A stretch of 64,000 bases of DNA. It comes from Streptomyces cadmiisoli. Its GTDB lineage: Bacteria > Actinomycetota > Actinomycetes > Streptomycetales > Streptomycetaceae. The notes below the pieces were generated by a model. It worked only from the letters and a program-made list of their open reading frames with translations. It made no database searches and was not told where the DNA came from. The stretch is from contig NZ_CP030073.1 of the NCBI RefSeq assembly GCF_003261055.1, positions 620,001 to 684,000 on the forward strand, read 5' to 3'. The translations under genes were made by a program, and so were the position numbers. Shown in pieces: positions 19,690 to 28,800 of the stretch; the stretch's first letter is position 1; every line of letters begins with the position of its first letter.

Positions 19690-20868
19690 ATGGCCGTCAG
19701 GTCGACCGAAGCCGAGAACATTCTCAAAGCAGTCCGCGAAATCGTTCCGACGCTGCGCGCGAACGGTCCCGAGTCCGAGGACCGACGCTGGATCGTCGAG
19801 GAGAACATCGACCTCCTGGACAAGGCCGGAGTCTTCCGTGTCGCCGTGCCGAAGCGCTTCGGAGGACTCGACCTCTCCCTGAAGGAGCAGGTCGAGATCC
19901 TGACCGAGATCTCCCGAGGCTGCGGCTCCACCGGCTGGGTGGCCGTGGCATGGATCTCCAGCGCCTGGATGGCCACCCTGTACCCGCTCCAGGCGCAGGA
20001 GGAGATCTTCAAGGACGGCTCGGTCCGTATCTCCGGCGGCTTCACGCCGACCGCCAAGATGGTCCCCGCCGAAGGCGGTTATGTCCTCAACGGCGCCTGG
20101 CGCTTCAACTCCGGTGTCCGCGGCGCTCACTGGGACCTGCTCGCCGCCGAGCTGGAGCACCCCGACGGCACCGTCGAAGAGGTCTACGCCATGGTGCCGG
20201 TGGACCAGCTCACGATCGCCGACGACTGGCACGTGTCCGCCGCCATCGCCACCGGCAGCTCGACCTCCAGCGCCGTGGACCTCTTCGTCCCCGCCCACCG
20301 CGTCGTCACCCTCGAGCAGGCCGTGCTCGGCACGTCCGGCGGTGGCGCCGTCACCGGCTCCAAGGGACGCGACTACAGCCTGATCAGCTTTGTCGTCGCC
20401 GAGTCCGTCGCCGCCTACATCGGCATGGCCCGGGCCGCGTACGAGGAGATCGTCGCCACGGTCAAGGGCAAGCCGCTCGCGTACAGCAACGTGGCCGACC
20501 AGGCGCAGCACCCCCTGACCCAGATTCAGATCGCCCTGGCCCACGGCAAGATCGAGGCCGCCGAAGCGCTCGCCGACACCTACCTGACCATGCTCCAGGA
20601 GCGCGCGGACGCCGGCGAGCAGCCGACCTGGGCGGAGAAGGCGGAGGTACGCGGCAAGGCCGGCGTCGCGATCATGCTCACGCAGGAGGCCGTCCAGGCC
20701 CTCCACTCCATCAGCGGTGCCGGTGCCCTCTCCCGCAAGGCGCACTTCCAGCGCTTCTACCGGGACCTTCAGGGCCTGGCCCGTCACGGCCTCATGGCTC
20801 CGAACATGGGTCTCGAGGTGCACGGCCGCACGCTGCTCGGTCTCGACCCCGACAGCCTTTTCCTGTAG
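19690..20868 (+). CDS. Acyl-CoA-dehydrogenase-fold flavin monooxygenase (oxygenase component)
   Basis: A 392-residue oxygenase of the group D flavin monooxygenases (HsaA/DszC-like), which use reduced flavin made by a separate reductase. Seen in the sequence: the N-terminal helical domain (ENIDLLDKAGVFRVAVPKRFGGL), the central beta domain (GSVRISGGFTPTAKM, GGYVLNGAWRFNSGVRGAHWDLLAA), and a C-terminal helical domain ending FYRDLQGLARHGLMAPNMGLEVHGRTLLG. The glutamate base of true acyl-CoA dehydrogenases is not evident, and the W-RFNSG segment is typical of the hydroxylase subgroup. GAGGAG five bases before ATG 19690 fixes the start. The flavin reductase at 23847 is the likely partner. In this cluster it probably epoxidises or hydroxylates the polyene amine or its imine. 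Confidence 0.85.
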   Translation: MAVRSTEAENILKAVREIVPTLRANGPESEDRRWIVEENIDLLDKAGVFRVAVPKRFGGLDLSLKEQVEILTEISRGCGSTGWVAVAWISSAWMATLYPLQAQEEIFKDGSVRISGGFTPTAKMVPAEGGYVLNGAWRFNSGVRGAHWDLLAAELEHPDGTVEEVYAMVPVDQLTIADDWHVSAAIATGSSTSSAVDLFVPAHRVVTLEQAVLGTSGGGAVTGSKGRDYSLISFVVAESVAAYIGMARAAYEEIVATVKGKPLAYSNVADQAQHPLTQIQIALAHGKIEAAEALADTYLTMLQERADAGEQPTWAEKAEVRGKAGVAIMLTQEAVQALHSISGAGALSRKAHFQRFYRDLQGLARHGLMAPNMGLEVHGRTLLGLDPDSLFL

Positions 20869-20923
20869 GACGCCGCCCCCTCGGGGGCGCTCGTATCAAC
20901 GAAGAACAACAAGGAGCAAGTCG

Positions 20924-21805
20924 ATGTCGAACACGAACCAGGGTCCGGTGACCGTCCTCGGTCTGGGCATGATGGGCGCCGCCCTGGCCGCCGCCTACGT
21001 GCAGAACGGCAACCCGACCACGGTGTGGAACCGTTCCGCCGGCAAGGCGGACGCGCTCGTCGAGCAGGGCGCCGTCTTCGCGCCCGACCTCAAGGAGGCG
21101 ATCGCGGCCAGCCCGGTCGTCGTGGCCTGTGTCTCCACCTACGAGGTGCTCAACGAGCTCGTCGCGGGCGCCGCCACCGAGCTGAAGGGCAAGGTCGTCG
21201 TCAACCTGACCTCGGGTACGCCCGAGGACGCCCGCGCCTTCGCCGCCTGGGCGGAGCAGAACGGTGTGCGCTACCTGGACGGTGCCATCATGGCCGTCCC
21301 GCAGATGATCGGTCTGCCCCAGGCTCTGATCTTCTACGCGGGCTCGCAGGACCTGTTCGGCGAGCACGAGGAGCTGCTGAAGGTGCTCGCCGGTACGAAC
21401 GTGTACCTGGGTGAGGACACCGGCGTGCCGCTGGTCTACGACCTCGGCCTGCTGTCGCTGCTGTGGTCGAGCCTCGCGGGCTACTTCCACGCCGTGGCGC
21501 TCGTCAACTCGGCCGGCGTCTCGGCGGAGGCGTTCACCCCGTTCGCCCTGACGTGGATCGAGCACGTCATCACTCCGGCGATCCCGCAGAGCGCCCAGGA
21601 GATCGACTCGGCGAGCTTCGAGACCGAGATCTCCAGCCTCAACGTCAACAAGGCCGCGATCGAGCACCTGGTCGCCACGAGCAAGCAGCTGGGCATCAAC
21701 AGCGACTTCTCGGCCACCATCCAGACGCTGATCGAGCGTCGCGTCGCCCAGGGACACGGCACCCACAGCCTGGCCAGCCTGGTCGAGGCGTTCAAGCAGG
21801 GCTGA
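20924..21805 (+). CDS. NADPH-dependent imine reductase (IRED)
   Basis: A 293-residue protein of the imine reductase / beta-hydroxyacid dehydrogenase superfamily. The N-terminal Rossmann fold reads VTVLGLGMMGAALAAAYVQNGNPTTVWNRS, with the NRS tail that favours NADPH. The long interdomain helix carries VYDLGLLSLLWSSLAGYFHA, as in IREDs, and the Lys/Asn pair of beta-hydroxyacid dehydrogenases is absent. AAGGAG seven bases before ATG 20924 sets the start; it lies 55 bases after the monooxygenase gene. It should reduce the cyclic imine formed when the aminated polyketide closes on itself, as imine reductases do in related polyketide alkaloid pathways. Confidence 0.87.
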   Translation: MSNTNQGPVTVLGLGMMGAALAAAYVQNGNPTTVWNRSAGKADALVEQGAVFAPDLKEAIAASPVVVACVSTYEVLNELVAGAATELKGKVVVNLTSGTPEDARAFAAWAEQNGVRYLDGAIMAVPQMIGLPQALIFYAGSQDLFGEHEELLKVLAGTNVYLGEDTGVPLVYDLGLLSLLWSSLAGYFHAVALVNSAGVSAEAFTPFALTWIEHVITPAIPQSAQEIDSASFETEISSLNVNKAAIEHLVATSKQLGINSDFSATIQTLIERRVAQGHGTHSLASLVEAFKQG

Positions 21806-21824
21806 CCGCCCGCGTCACAGCCGT

Positions 21825-21902
21825 GCCGCCTCGGTGTCACCGCACACACCGAGGCGGCAGCGCGCTGGGCGTGGCCCGGCACGGTTGCCGGGCCACGCCC
21901 AG
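21825..21902. terminator. Two tandem perfect hairpins after the imine reductase gene
   Basis: Hairpin 1 (21825-21858) pairs GCCGCCTCGGTGT with ACACCGAGGCGGC (13 bp, loop 8). Hairpin 2 (21865-21902) pairs CTGGGCGTGGCCCGGCA with its exact complement (17 bp, loop CGGT). Both lie within 100 bases of the IRED stop and face the convergent aminotransferase gene, so they probably terminate in both directions. Confidence 0.75.
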
Positions 21903-21911
21903 TGGCATGGT

Positions 21912-21946
21912 GCACGGGCAGGGACCGAGGGGTGCCCTGCCCGTGC
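21912..21946. terminator. Third hairpin in the convergent gap
   Basis: GCACGGGCAGGG pairs with CCCTGCCCGTGC (12 bp, loop 11). It sits between the tandem hairpins after the imine reductase gene and the hairpin next to the aminotransferase gene. Confidence 0.55.
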
Positions 21947-22001
21947 GACGCTGTTTTCCGGGAGCGCGGGAATGAGCTCTGCCCGGGTGCGACGTGTGTG
22001 A

Positions 22002-22044
22002 AGGCCGGTGGCCGGGGCGTGGATACCGCCCCGGCCACCGGCCT
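22002..22044. terminator. Hairpin at the aminotransferase end
   Basis: AGGCCGGTGGCCGGGGCG pairs perfectly with its complement at 22027-22044 (18 bp, loop TGGATAC). It lies 18 bases beyond the stop of the minus-strand aminotransferase gene and is its probable terminator. Confidence 0.75.
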
Positions 22045-22061
22045 GTGACCGCCGTCCGCCG

Positions 22062-23666
22062 CTATGCGCCGGGCAGCGCCAGGGGCCGCTGGTACCCGCC
22101 CCGGATGATGTCGCAGGTGTCCCGCAGTGCCGTCTCCAGCCAGCTGATCTCGTCGTCCGACAGCAGGAGGGACGGCTCGAAGCGCAGCGTGTCGGGGGCA
22201 CTCGCGGTCGGGAACGTACGGAGCCGATGGCCCCGCAGCAGATGCCCCGCGACCAGGTAGCCGAAGAGGCCGGCGCGGGCGGCCTCGGCGACCGGGGCGG
22301 CCGGGGCGCCGGACTGGTCGTGGAACTCCAGCCCCAGCAGCAGGCCGCGGCCGCGGACGTCCTTGACCACGTCGGGGTAGTCATCGCGCACGGAGCCCAG
22401 CATGGCCAGCAGCCGGTCGCCCAGCTCGGCGGCCCTGCGGTAGGCCGCGCCGTCGTCGGCCTCCAGGAGTTCGAGGACCTTGAGGGCGATGCGGTTGGAG
22501 AAGCCGTCCTTGGCGAAGGTCGAGCTGTGGATCAGCTCGAACTGGCCCTGGTAGCGCGAGGAGCGGACCATCAGCACCGAGATCTTGGCCAGGCCGCCGC
22601 CCAGGCTCTTGGCGAGGGTGTAGTAGTCGCCACGCAGCCCGAGGCGGGTGCCGGCCAGGAAGTCACCGGTGCGGCCCATGCCGCTCTGGATCTCGTCCAC
22701 GATGACCGGGGCACCCAGCTCCGCACAGACCTCGTGGATCTCCTCGACGAACTCCCGAGGCATCTCACGGATGCCGCCCTCACCCTGGATCGGCTCCAGG
22801 ACGAAAGCGCAGACGACGGGCGCTTCGTGCTCGGTCAGCCGGACGAGGCCGTCCACCACCTCCAGGCCGAGCAGCTGGGCCCGCTCCTCGTCGGCGATCT
22901 TGCGCAGCGCACCGGGCTGACCGAGCGGGACGAACCGGGCCTGGGCGGCCAGAGCCTTGAACGGGTTGCGATAGCCCTCGTTGTGAGTCAGCTGAACCGT
23001 GCTGACCAACTTGCCGTGGAAGGAGCCCTCGGGGGTCAGGAAGACGGGGGGACGCCCGGCCTGGGCCGCGTTGTGCGTGGTGATGTGATGGACCAGCTCG
23101 TTCAGCGCTGCGGTGTCCGAGACGCGCGATCCCATGCCGACGCGCGCGAAGACCTCGTCGGGAATGATCGCCGAGCCGTCCCGTACCGCCTCGCGCGCCT
23201 CGGTCAGGCCGTCGTCGACGGCGGCCAGGAGCGCCCCGAGGCGGATGACCCGGTCCATTTCCGCGTGCTTGACCGCGGCCTCGTTGGCCTCGGCGCCGGT
23301 GTTGGCGAAGACGGCGAAGTACGGCTCGTCGTAGCCGCTCTCGCGCCGCACGATCCGGCTCAGGGCGAGCGCGAGCTCGGCGGCCTCGGGGTGCAGCGAG
23401 AACTGCGAGTGCACCGGAACACCGGCGTCCAGCAGCTCCTTCGCGTACGCGACGATCGTCGGGTGGTTGTGGCCCCACATGAGCGACCCGTAACCGCCCG
23501 CGTAGTCCAGCACGGGGATCTCACGGCCGTCCTCGGCCCGCTGATAAAGCGTGTTTCCCTCGGCCCTCACATATTCGGCGTCAAGGCCGGCCGAGGCCAG
23601 TACGGCCCCCAGATGGGGCTCCGCCAACTGTGTTTCATCAGCCTGGGAATGCGATGCATCGGTCAT
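22062..23666 (-). CDS. Class III PLP-dependent aminotransferase
   Basis: A 534-residue fold-type I aminotransferase. It should convert the aldehyde released by the PKS reductase domain to a primary amine, using an amino acid donor. Seen: LDYAGGYGSLMWGHNHP near residue 53, VFANTGAEANEAAVKHA (cofactor phosphate loop), VIVDEIQSGMGRTG with the PLP-pyridine aspartate, and AKSLGGGLAKIS with the Schiff-base lysine. It is longer than the usual ~430-460 residues because of an insertion between about 150 and 200. ATG 23666 is used; the next gene is divergent. A TR-domain PKS together with an aminotransferase is the hallmark of actinobacterial polyketide alkaloid clusters such as coelimycin and cyclizidine. 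Confidence 0.88.
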   Translation of the reverse strand: MTDASHSQADETQLAEPHLGAVLASAGLDAEYVRAEGNTLYQRAEDGREIPVLDYAGGYGSLMWGHNHPTIVAYAKELLDAGVPVHSQFSLHPEAAELALALSRIVRRESGYDEPYFAVFANTGAEANEAAVKHAEMDRVIRLGALLAAVDDGLTEAREAVRDGSAIIPDEVFARVGMGSRVSDTAALNELVHHITTHNAAQAGRPPVFLTPEGSFHGKLVSTVQLTHNEGYRNPFKALAAQARFVPLGQPGALRKIADEERAQLLGLEVVDGLVRLTEHEAPVVCAFVLEPIQGEGGIREMPREFVEEIHEVCAELGAPVIVDEIQSGMGRTGDFLAGTRLGLRGDYYTLAKSLGGGLAKISVLMVRSSRYQGQFELIHSSTFAKDGFSNRIALKVLELLEADDGAAYRRAAELGDRLLAMLGSVRDDYPDVVKDVRGRGLLLGLEFHDQSGAPAAPVAEAARAGLFGYLVAGHLLRGHRLRTFPTASAPDTLRFEPSLLLSDDEISWLETALRDTCDIIRGGYQRPLALPGA

Positions 23667-23846
23667 GAGGCCAACATCCCTGAACCCGCTCCATCATGCG
23701 GTCATGGCGTGGTCATCGGGCCGCCCAGCACGCCCCAAGGCCTCTGAATTACCTGACGATTGGGTGCACTAAAGCGGTGAACGGATAACTTCTCTGCCCA
23801 GCCCTTGATTGTGTAGGGGCCGCGAACCCGAATCCAAAGAGGGGAA
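23667..23846. promoter_or_regulatory. Divergent promoter region, aminotransferase / flavin reductase
   Basis: A 180-base gap between divergent cluster genes. It holds a direct repeat GGTCATG/GGTCATC at 23700 and 23711, an 11-base period like SARP heptamer sites, and AATTACCTGACGATT at 23747-23761, which resembles the GATTAC motif found upstream of other cluster genes. Assignment as regulator sites is tentative. Confidence 0.4.
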
Positions 23847-24395
23847 ATGACTCCTGCATCCGCAGAGCTTGGGCCCACTGTCTCGCGGACGGGGCTGCGC
23901 CCGACTGTCCAGGCCGCATCGCTGCGGGATGTGATGTCCCAGTTCGCCACCGGCGTCACCGTGCTGTCGGTGGGCGGCGAACACATCCACGCCATGACCG
24001 CCAACGCCTTCAGCTCCGTCTCGCTGACCCCGCCGACCGTCCTGGTATGCATCGCTCACAGCGCCGTGATGTTCGACGAGCTGACCGCGGACGGGCACTT
24101 CGGGGTGAACATCCTGGGCGCCGGACAAGAACCCCTGGCCCGCCACTTCGCCGACAAGAAGCGCACGCTCGGCCTCGCACAGTTCGACGACGTCGAGTGG
24201 GTGCCGGGCACCCACACGGGCGCCCCGCTCCTGTCCGACGCCCTGGCCTGGCTGGAGTGTGACGTGATCGACGCTCATGTCTCCGGCGATCACACGATCT
24301 TCGTCGGCAGGGTGCTGGACTGCCGGCGAGGCAGCGGGGACCCCGCGCTGACGTTCTTCGACGGGAAGTTCGGAAGTGCTCCCCGCGCCGCATGA
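23847..24395 (+). CDS. Flavin reductase (HpaC-like) of a two-component monooxygenase
   Basis: A 182-residue FMN-binding split-barrel reductase. It supplies reduced flavin to the oxygenase at 19690. The family signature is complete: MSQFATGVTVLSVGG, then MTANAFSSVSLTPPTVLVCI (flavin-binding), then GHFGVNILGAGQEPLARHFA, and a C-terminal HTIFVGRVLDC strand. A GAGGGG site precedes ATG 23847. It is divergent from the aminotransferase and followed at 78 bases by an NTF2-fold gene, so the two are probably co-transcribed. Confidence 0.9.
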   Translation: MTPASAELGPTVSRTGLRPTVQAASLRDVMSQFATGVTVLSVGGEHIHAMTANAFSSVSLTPPTVLVCIAHSAVMFDELTADGHFGVNILGAGQEPLARHFADKKRTLGLAQFDDVEWVPGTHTGAPLLSDALAWLECDVIDAHVSGDHTIFVGRVLDCRRGSGDPALTFFDGKFGSAPRAA

Positions 24396-24472
24396 GAACG
24401 CCGCGCGCCGCTCCGGTGCGCGGATGCACAAGACCAGCCGCATACGACGATCCCTGAATGAAGGAGCAGTCC

Positions 24473-24886
24473 ATGACCGCAGCGACGCCCGACGTCGATC
24501 TGTTCAGCCTCGAACTCACCGATGATCCGGAGGTGCAGAACGATGTCTTCCTGAAGATATTCAACTCGGGCAACGGCGCCGCCTTCGACAATCTCTACCG
24601 TGCGGACGCCATCTCCAACCTGACGGGCGGCCCGCTCACCGGCGAGGCACGCACCAAGGGCATCATCGAGCTGCTCGCCAAGGGCCCGACTCTGAAGTCC
24701 GTCGTCAAGCACTCCTACACCGCCGACGACGTCACGCTGATCGTCGTCGACTTCGAGCTGGGGCTGCCCGGCGAGGACGGCGAACTGGTGCAGATCAAGG
24801 GCTCCTGCACCGACGTCATCCGCCGGGTCGAGGACGGCAAGTGGCTGATGGCCGTCGACCGGCCGGTCGCTGACATCACCGTCTGA
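24473..24886 (+). CDS. NTF2/SnoaL-like small protein A
   Basis: A 137-residue alpha+beta cone protein of the nuclear transport factor 2 superfamily, which includes SnoaL-type cyclases and limonene epoxide hydrolases. The helix-strand pattern LKIFNSGNGAAFDNLYRADAISN then LTGGPLTGEARTKGIIELLA and the closing VIRRVEDGKWLMAVDRP are typical. AAGGAG six bases before ATG 24473 decides the start over an ATG at 24458. It is a paralogue of the protein encoded convergently at 25107. In this cluster it may hydrolyse an epoxide or guide a ring closure; this is inference. Confidence 0.75.
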   Translation: MTAATPDVDLFSLELTDDPEVQNDVFLKIFNSGNGAAFDNLYRADAISNLTGGPLTGEARTKGIIELLAKGPTLKSVVKHSYTADDVTLIVVDFELGLPGEDGELVQIKGSCTDVIRRVEDGKWLMAVDRPVADITV

Positions 24887-25017
24887 GTCCCTGAGGCGTC
24901 ACACGGCGCAGCACACCGGCGCCATCGGGCCGGGCTGCTCCCCGAACACGGGGGCGGTCCGGCCCTCCGCACGATCTGCGGGGAACGCCGAGCACTGCGC
25001 GGGTGGCAGGGACGACG

Positions 25018-25061
25018 AGAGAGCCGCATGACCCGGGGGGCGCCGGGTCATGCGGCTCTCT
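25018..25061. terminator. 19-bp perfect hairpin between the two NTF2-like genes
   Basis: AGAGAGCCGCATGACCCGG (25018-25036) pairs perfectly with 25043-25061 across a GGGGCG loop. It lies in the gap between two convergent genes and should terminate both transcripts. Confidence 0.8.
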
Positions 25062-25106
25062 GCCCATCCGCGCCGGTGAGCCGGCGCCTGGCGGTCGCCC
25101 GTGACG

Positions 25107-25517
25107 TCAGTCGCGGGGCTCCTCGCCGAACGGGTCGTCGACGGCGTACAGCCACGAGCCGTTCGCCTGCTTGCGCAGCACGTCCAGACCGACACCGCGG
25201 AGGCTCTCACGGCCCTCGCCGCTCTCCGCGTTGATCTCCATGGTCCAGTCCACGACGAGCAGAGCCGTGTCCCCGGTGACGTAGGCCTCACGGACATCGG
25301 TCTCGATGTGCGGCTCCGTGAGGCTCAGGAACTCCTTGATCGCGGCATGACGCTGCTCGCCGCTCACCGGGTTGCCCTTTTCCCACACGATGATGCCGGC
25401 GTCCGTGTAGTGGGAGTCGACGCTTTCCGCGTCGCCCGAGTTGAAGGCGGCGACATAGCTTTCGAGGTGCTCCTCGAGCTCCTTGGGAAGTTCAACGGCC
25501 TTGGCGTCGTTCGGCAT
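25107..25517 (-). CDS. NTF2/SnoaL-like small protein B
   Basis: A 136-residue paralogue of the 24473 product in the same fold. It shows the same landmarks: YVAAFNSGDAESVDSHYTDAGIIVW, GNPVSGEQRHAAIKEFL, VTGDTALLVVDWTMEI and the end VLRKQANGSWLYAVDDPFG. A GGAGGA site seven bases before ATG 25517 supports the start. It is divergent from the PKS gene and convergent with its paralogue. Proteins of this fold act as hydrolases, isomerases or cyclases on pathway intermediates; here a role in cyclisation is inferred. Confidence 0.75.
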   Translation of the reverse strand: MPNDAKAVELPKELEEHLESYVAAFNSGDAESVDSHYTDAGIIVWEKGNPVSGEQRHAAIKEFLSLTEPHIETDVREAYVTGDTALLVVDWTMEINAESGEGRESLRGVGLDVLRKQANGSWLYAVDDPFGEEPRD

Positions 25518-25861
25518 TCTTGTGTCCTCCGGTACGTGTGGATGAAAAGCGCGGCGAAGGCGTGCGAGTGACGGCCCGGGAGGCCGGGGGAAGGCCCCCC
25601 GGGCGTGCGTCGTGTACTCCCCTTCACGACTACGCAAGAAAGCTATCCGCACGCTGGAACCGGTGACTCATCGAGAGGTAACGGCCCGCCGGGCAAAGCA
25701 CCACGGCCGCTCTGATTACCGCGCCGTGATCACTCGTTGGATGTTCAAAAGCCTGCCGTCCTTACCGTCGACCGGGGCTCTCACCGAGCTGTCCGAGATC
25801 CCCGTACGCAGACCAAAGTCTTTGACCAGTGCGCCCCGCAGCAGGGAAAGGGCATCTGAAG
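25518..25861. promoter_or_regulatory. PKS promoter region
   Basis: A 344-base gap between the divergent NTF2-like and PKS genes. It contains GATTACCGCGCCGTG at 25714-25728, a weaker version of the motif seen at 19401 and 19510. GGGAAAGGG at about 25843 serves as ribosome site for the PKS start. Confidence 0.45.
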
Positions 25862-28800
25862 GTGACACAGAGCAAGCACGACATCCACGGAGAGACCGCC
25901 GGGCAGCACGGAACGGCCGGGAACCGCGCTGAGCCGATCGCTGTCGTCGGCATGTCGTGCCGGCTGCCCGGAGCCGGCCATCCGGCCGCGTTCTGGGACC
26001 TGCTCTCCCGCGGCGACAGCGCGATCACCCCGGTGCCGGACGGGCGTTGGGGCCCCGACGGAGCCTCCCTCGGCGCCGGAAAGGGAGGATTCCTGGAGTC
26101 CGTCGCCGATTTCGACGCGCCGTTCTTCGGTGTCTCCCCGCGCGAGGCGGCGGCGATGGACCCGCAGCAGCGGCTCGTGCTGGAGCTGACGTGGGAGGCA
26201 CTGGAGGACGCCGGTGTCGTCGCCGCCACCCTGCGCGGCAGCAGGACCGCCGTCTTCGTCGGCACCCTGCGCGACGACTACACCAGCCTGCTGTACCTGC
26301 ACGGCACCGAAGCCGTCACGCAGCACACCATGACAGGCGTCAACCGGGGCGTCATCGCGAACCGCGTCTCGTACCACCTGGGGCTGCACGGTCCGAGCAT
26401 GACCGTGGACTCCGCCCAGTCCTCGTCGCTCGTCGCCGTCCACCTGGCCTGCGAGAGCCTGCGGGCCGGAGAGGCCGACAGCGCGCTCGTCGCCGGTGTG
26501 AACCTCAACCTGCTCGCCGAGAACGTCGTCACGGAGTCCCGCTTCGGAGCCCTGTCGCCCGACGGGACCACCTACACCTTCGACGCCCGGGCCAACGGCT
26601 TCGTGCCCGGCGAGGGCGGCGGCGCCGTCTTCCTCAAGCCCCTGAGCCGGGCCCGCGCCGACGGCGACCGCGTCTACGGCCTCATCCTCTCCAGCGCCGT
26701 CAACAACGACGGCGCCACGGACGGCCTCACCGTGCCGAGCGCGGCAGCGCAGGAGGCGGTGCTGCGAGAAGCGTACGACCGCGCCGGCGTCGCCCCCGAA
26801 GAGGTCCACTACGTCGAACTCCACGGAACCGGCACGCCGGTCGGCGACCCGTTGGAAGCCGCCGCGCTCGGCGCCGTCCTCGGCACCGGTCGCACGGGGC
26901 GGAACGCACTGCGCGTCGGCTCGGTGAAGACCAACATCGGCCACCTCGAAGGCGCCGCGGGCATCGCCGGACTGATCAAGACCCTGCTGAGCCTCCACCA
27001 CCGCCGGCTTCCGGCCAGCCTGAACTTCGAGACTCCCAACCCGAGGATCGACCTGGACACGCTGGGACTCTCCGTACAGCGTGAGCTGACGGAATGGCCC
27101 GACGCGAGCCGCCCGCCGGTCGCCGGTGTCAGCTCCTTCGGCATGGGCGGCACCAACGCCCATGTCGTCGCCTGCCAGGCCCCCGCCCCGCTCGCCGAGG
27201 ACAACTCCCCGGTCGCTCCCGCCCTCACGCCCTGGGTCGTCACGGGCCATGACGAGGACGCGCTGCGCGCCCAGGCCGCCAAGCTGCGCGCCTTCGTCGC
27301 CGAACGGCCCGGGCAGTCGCCGCAGGACATCGGGCGCGCACTGGCCACCACCCGGACCTTCCTGCGCCACCGGGCCGTCGTCGTCGCGGACGGCCGCGAC
27401 TCCCTGCTCGCCGGCCTGGACGCGCTCGCCACCGCGGCCCCCGCCTCCTCGGTCGTCTCCGGCGCCGTCCGACCGGCCGGGACGGCGTTCCTCTTCACCG
27501 GGCAGGGCGCCCAGCGCACCGGTATGGGCCAGGAGTTGTACGACACGTTCCCGGTGTACGCCGCCGCCTTCGACGAGGTCGCCGCCCACCTCGACCCCCT
27601 GCTTCCGCGCCCGCTCATCGAGCTCATCGCGGACGACGAGGCGCTGCACGAGACGGGCGCCACCCAGCCGGCCCTGTTCACCGTCGAGGTCGCGCTGTTC
27701 CGTCTCCTGGAGAGCTGGGGCCTGCGCCCCGGCCACCTGGCCGGCCACTCCGTCGGCGAGCTGGCCGCCGCCCATGTCGCGGGTGTGCTCTCCCTCGGCG
27801 ACGCCGCGAAGCTGGTCGCCGCCCGCGCCCGGCTGATGCAGGCACTGCCCGCAGGTGGCGCGATGATCGCCGTACAGGCCACCGAGGCGGAGGTGCTGCC
27901 GCTGCTCGTCGGCCGCGAGGACCGGCTCGCCGTCGCCGCCGTCAACGCCCCGGACGCCGTTGTCCTGTCGGGTGACGCGGACGCGGCCACCGAGGTCGCC
28001 GACGTCCTGCGGGCCCAGGGGCACAGAACGAAACGCCTGACCGTCTCGCACGCCTTCCACTCCCCGCACATGGACGCGATGCTGGCGGAGTTCCGCACCG
28101 TCGCGGCGTCCCTCGACTACGCGGAGCCGGTGCTTCCGGTGGTTTCCACCGTCACCGGTGAACCGGTCACCGCCGGACAGTTCGCCTCGCCCGACTACTG
28201 GGTGGAGCAGGTGCGCCGCCCCGTGCGCTTCCTCGACGCCGTCCGCACCCTGGAGAGCGCCGGCGTCAGCACCTTCCTGGAGCTGGGCCCCGAGGGTGTC
28301 CTGTCGTCCCTGACCGAGGACTGCGTCGCGGATGCCGAGGCGGTCGCCGCCGTACCGCTGCTGCGCGCCGGACGCTCCGAGGCGCTGACCGCGCTCAGCG
28401 CCCTGACGACCGCGTTCACACGCGGCGCCGAGGTCGACTGGACGGCGCTGTTCGGCGACCGGACCGCACGCGGTGTCGAGCTGCCCACCTACGCGTTCCA
28501 GCGTCGCCCCCACTGGCTGGACGGCGTGCGCAGGGCGGCTGAACCGCTCCCGGGCAGCGCCGCCGAGACCGGCCCCGACGTCGCCGTGACCCCTCGTGGT
28601 GAGCTGGGCCGGCGACTTGCCTCGCTCGGCGAGGAGGAACGCTGGCGCGCCGTCGAAGACCTGCTGCACACCCATATCGCGGCGGTCCTGGAATACGAGC
28701 CGGGCCGACGCGTGCCCGACCACACCCCGTTCAGGGAGCTGGGCTTCAGCTCCCTGATGGCGACCGAACTGCGCGGCACCCTCGCCCGGGCCACCGGCCT

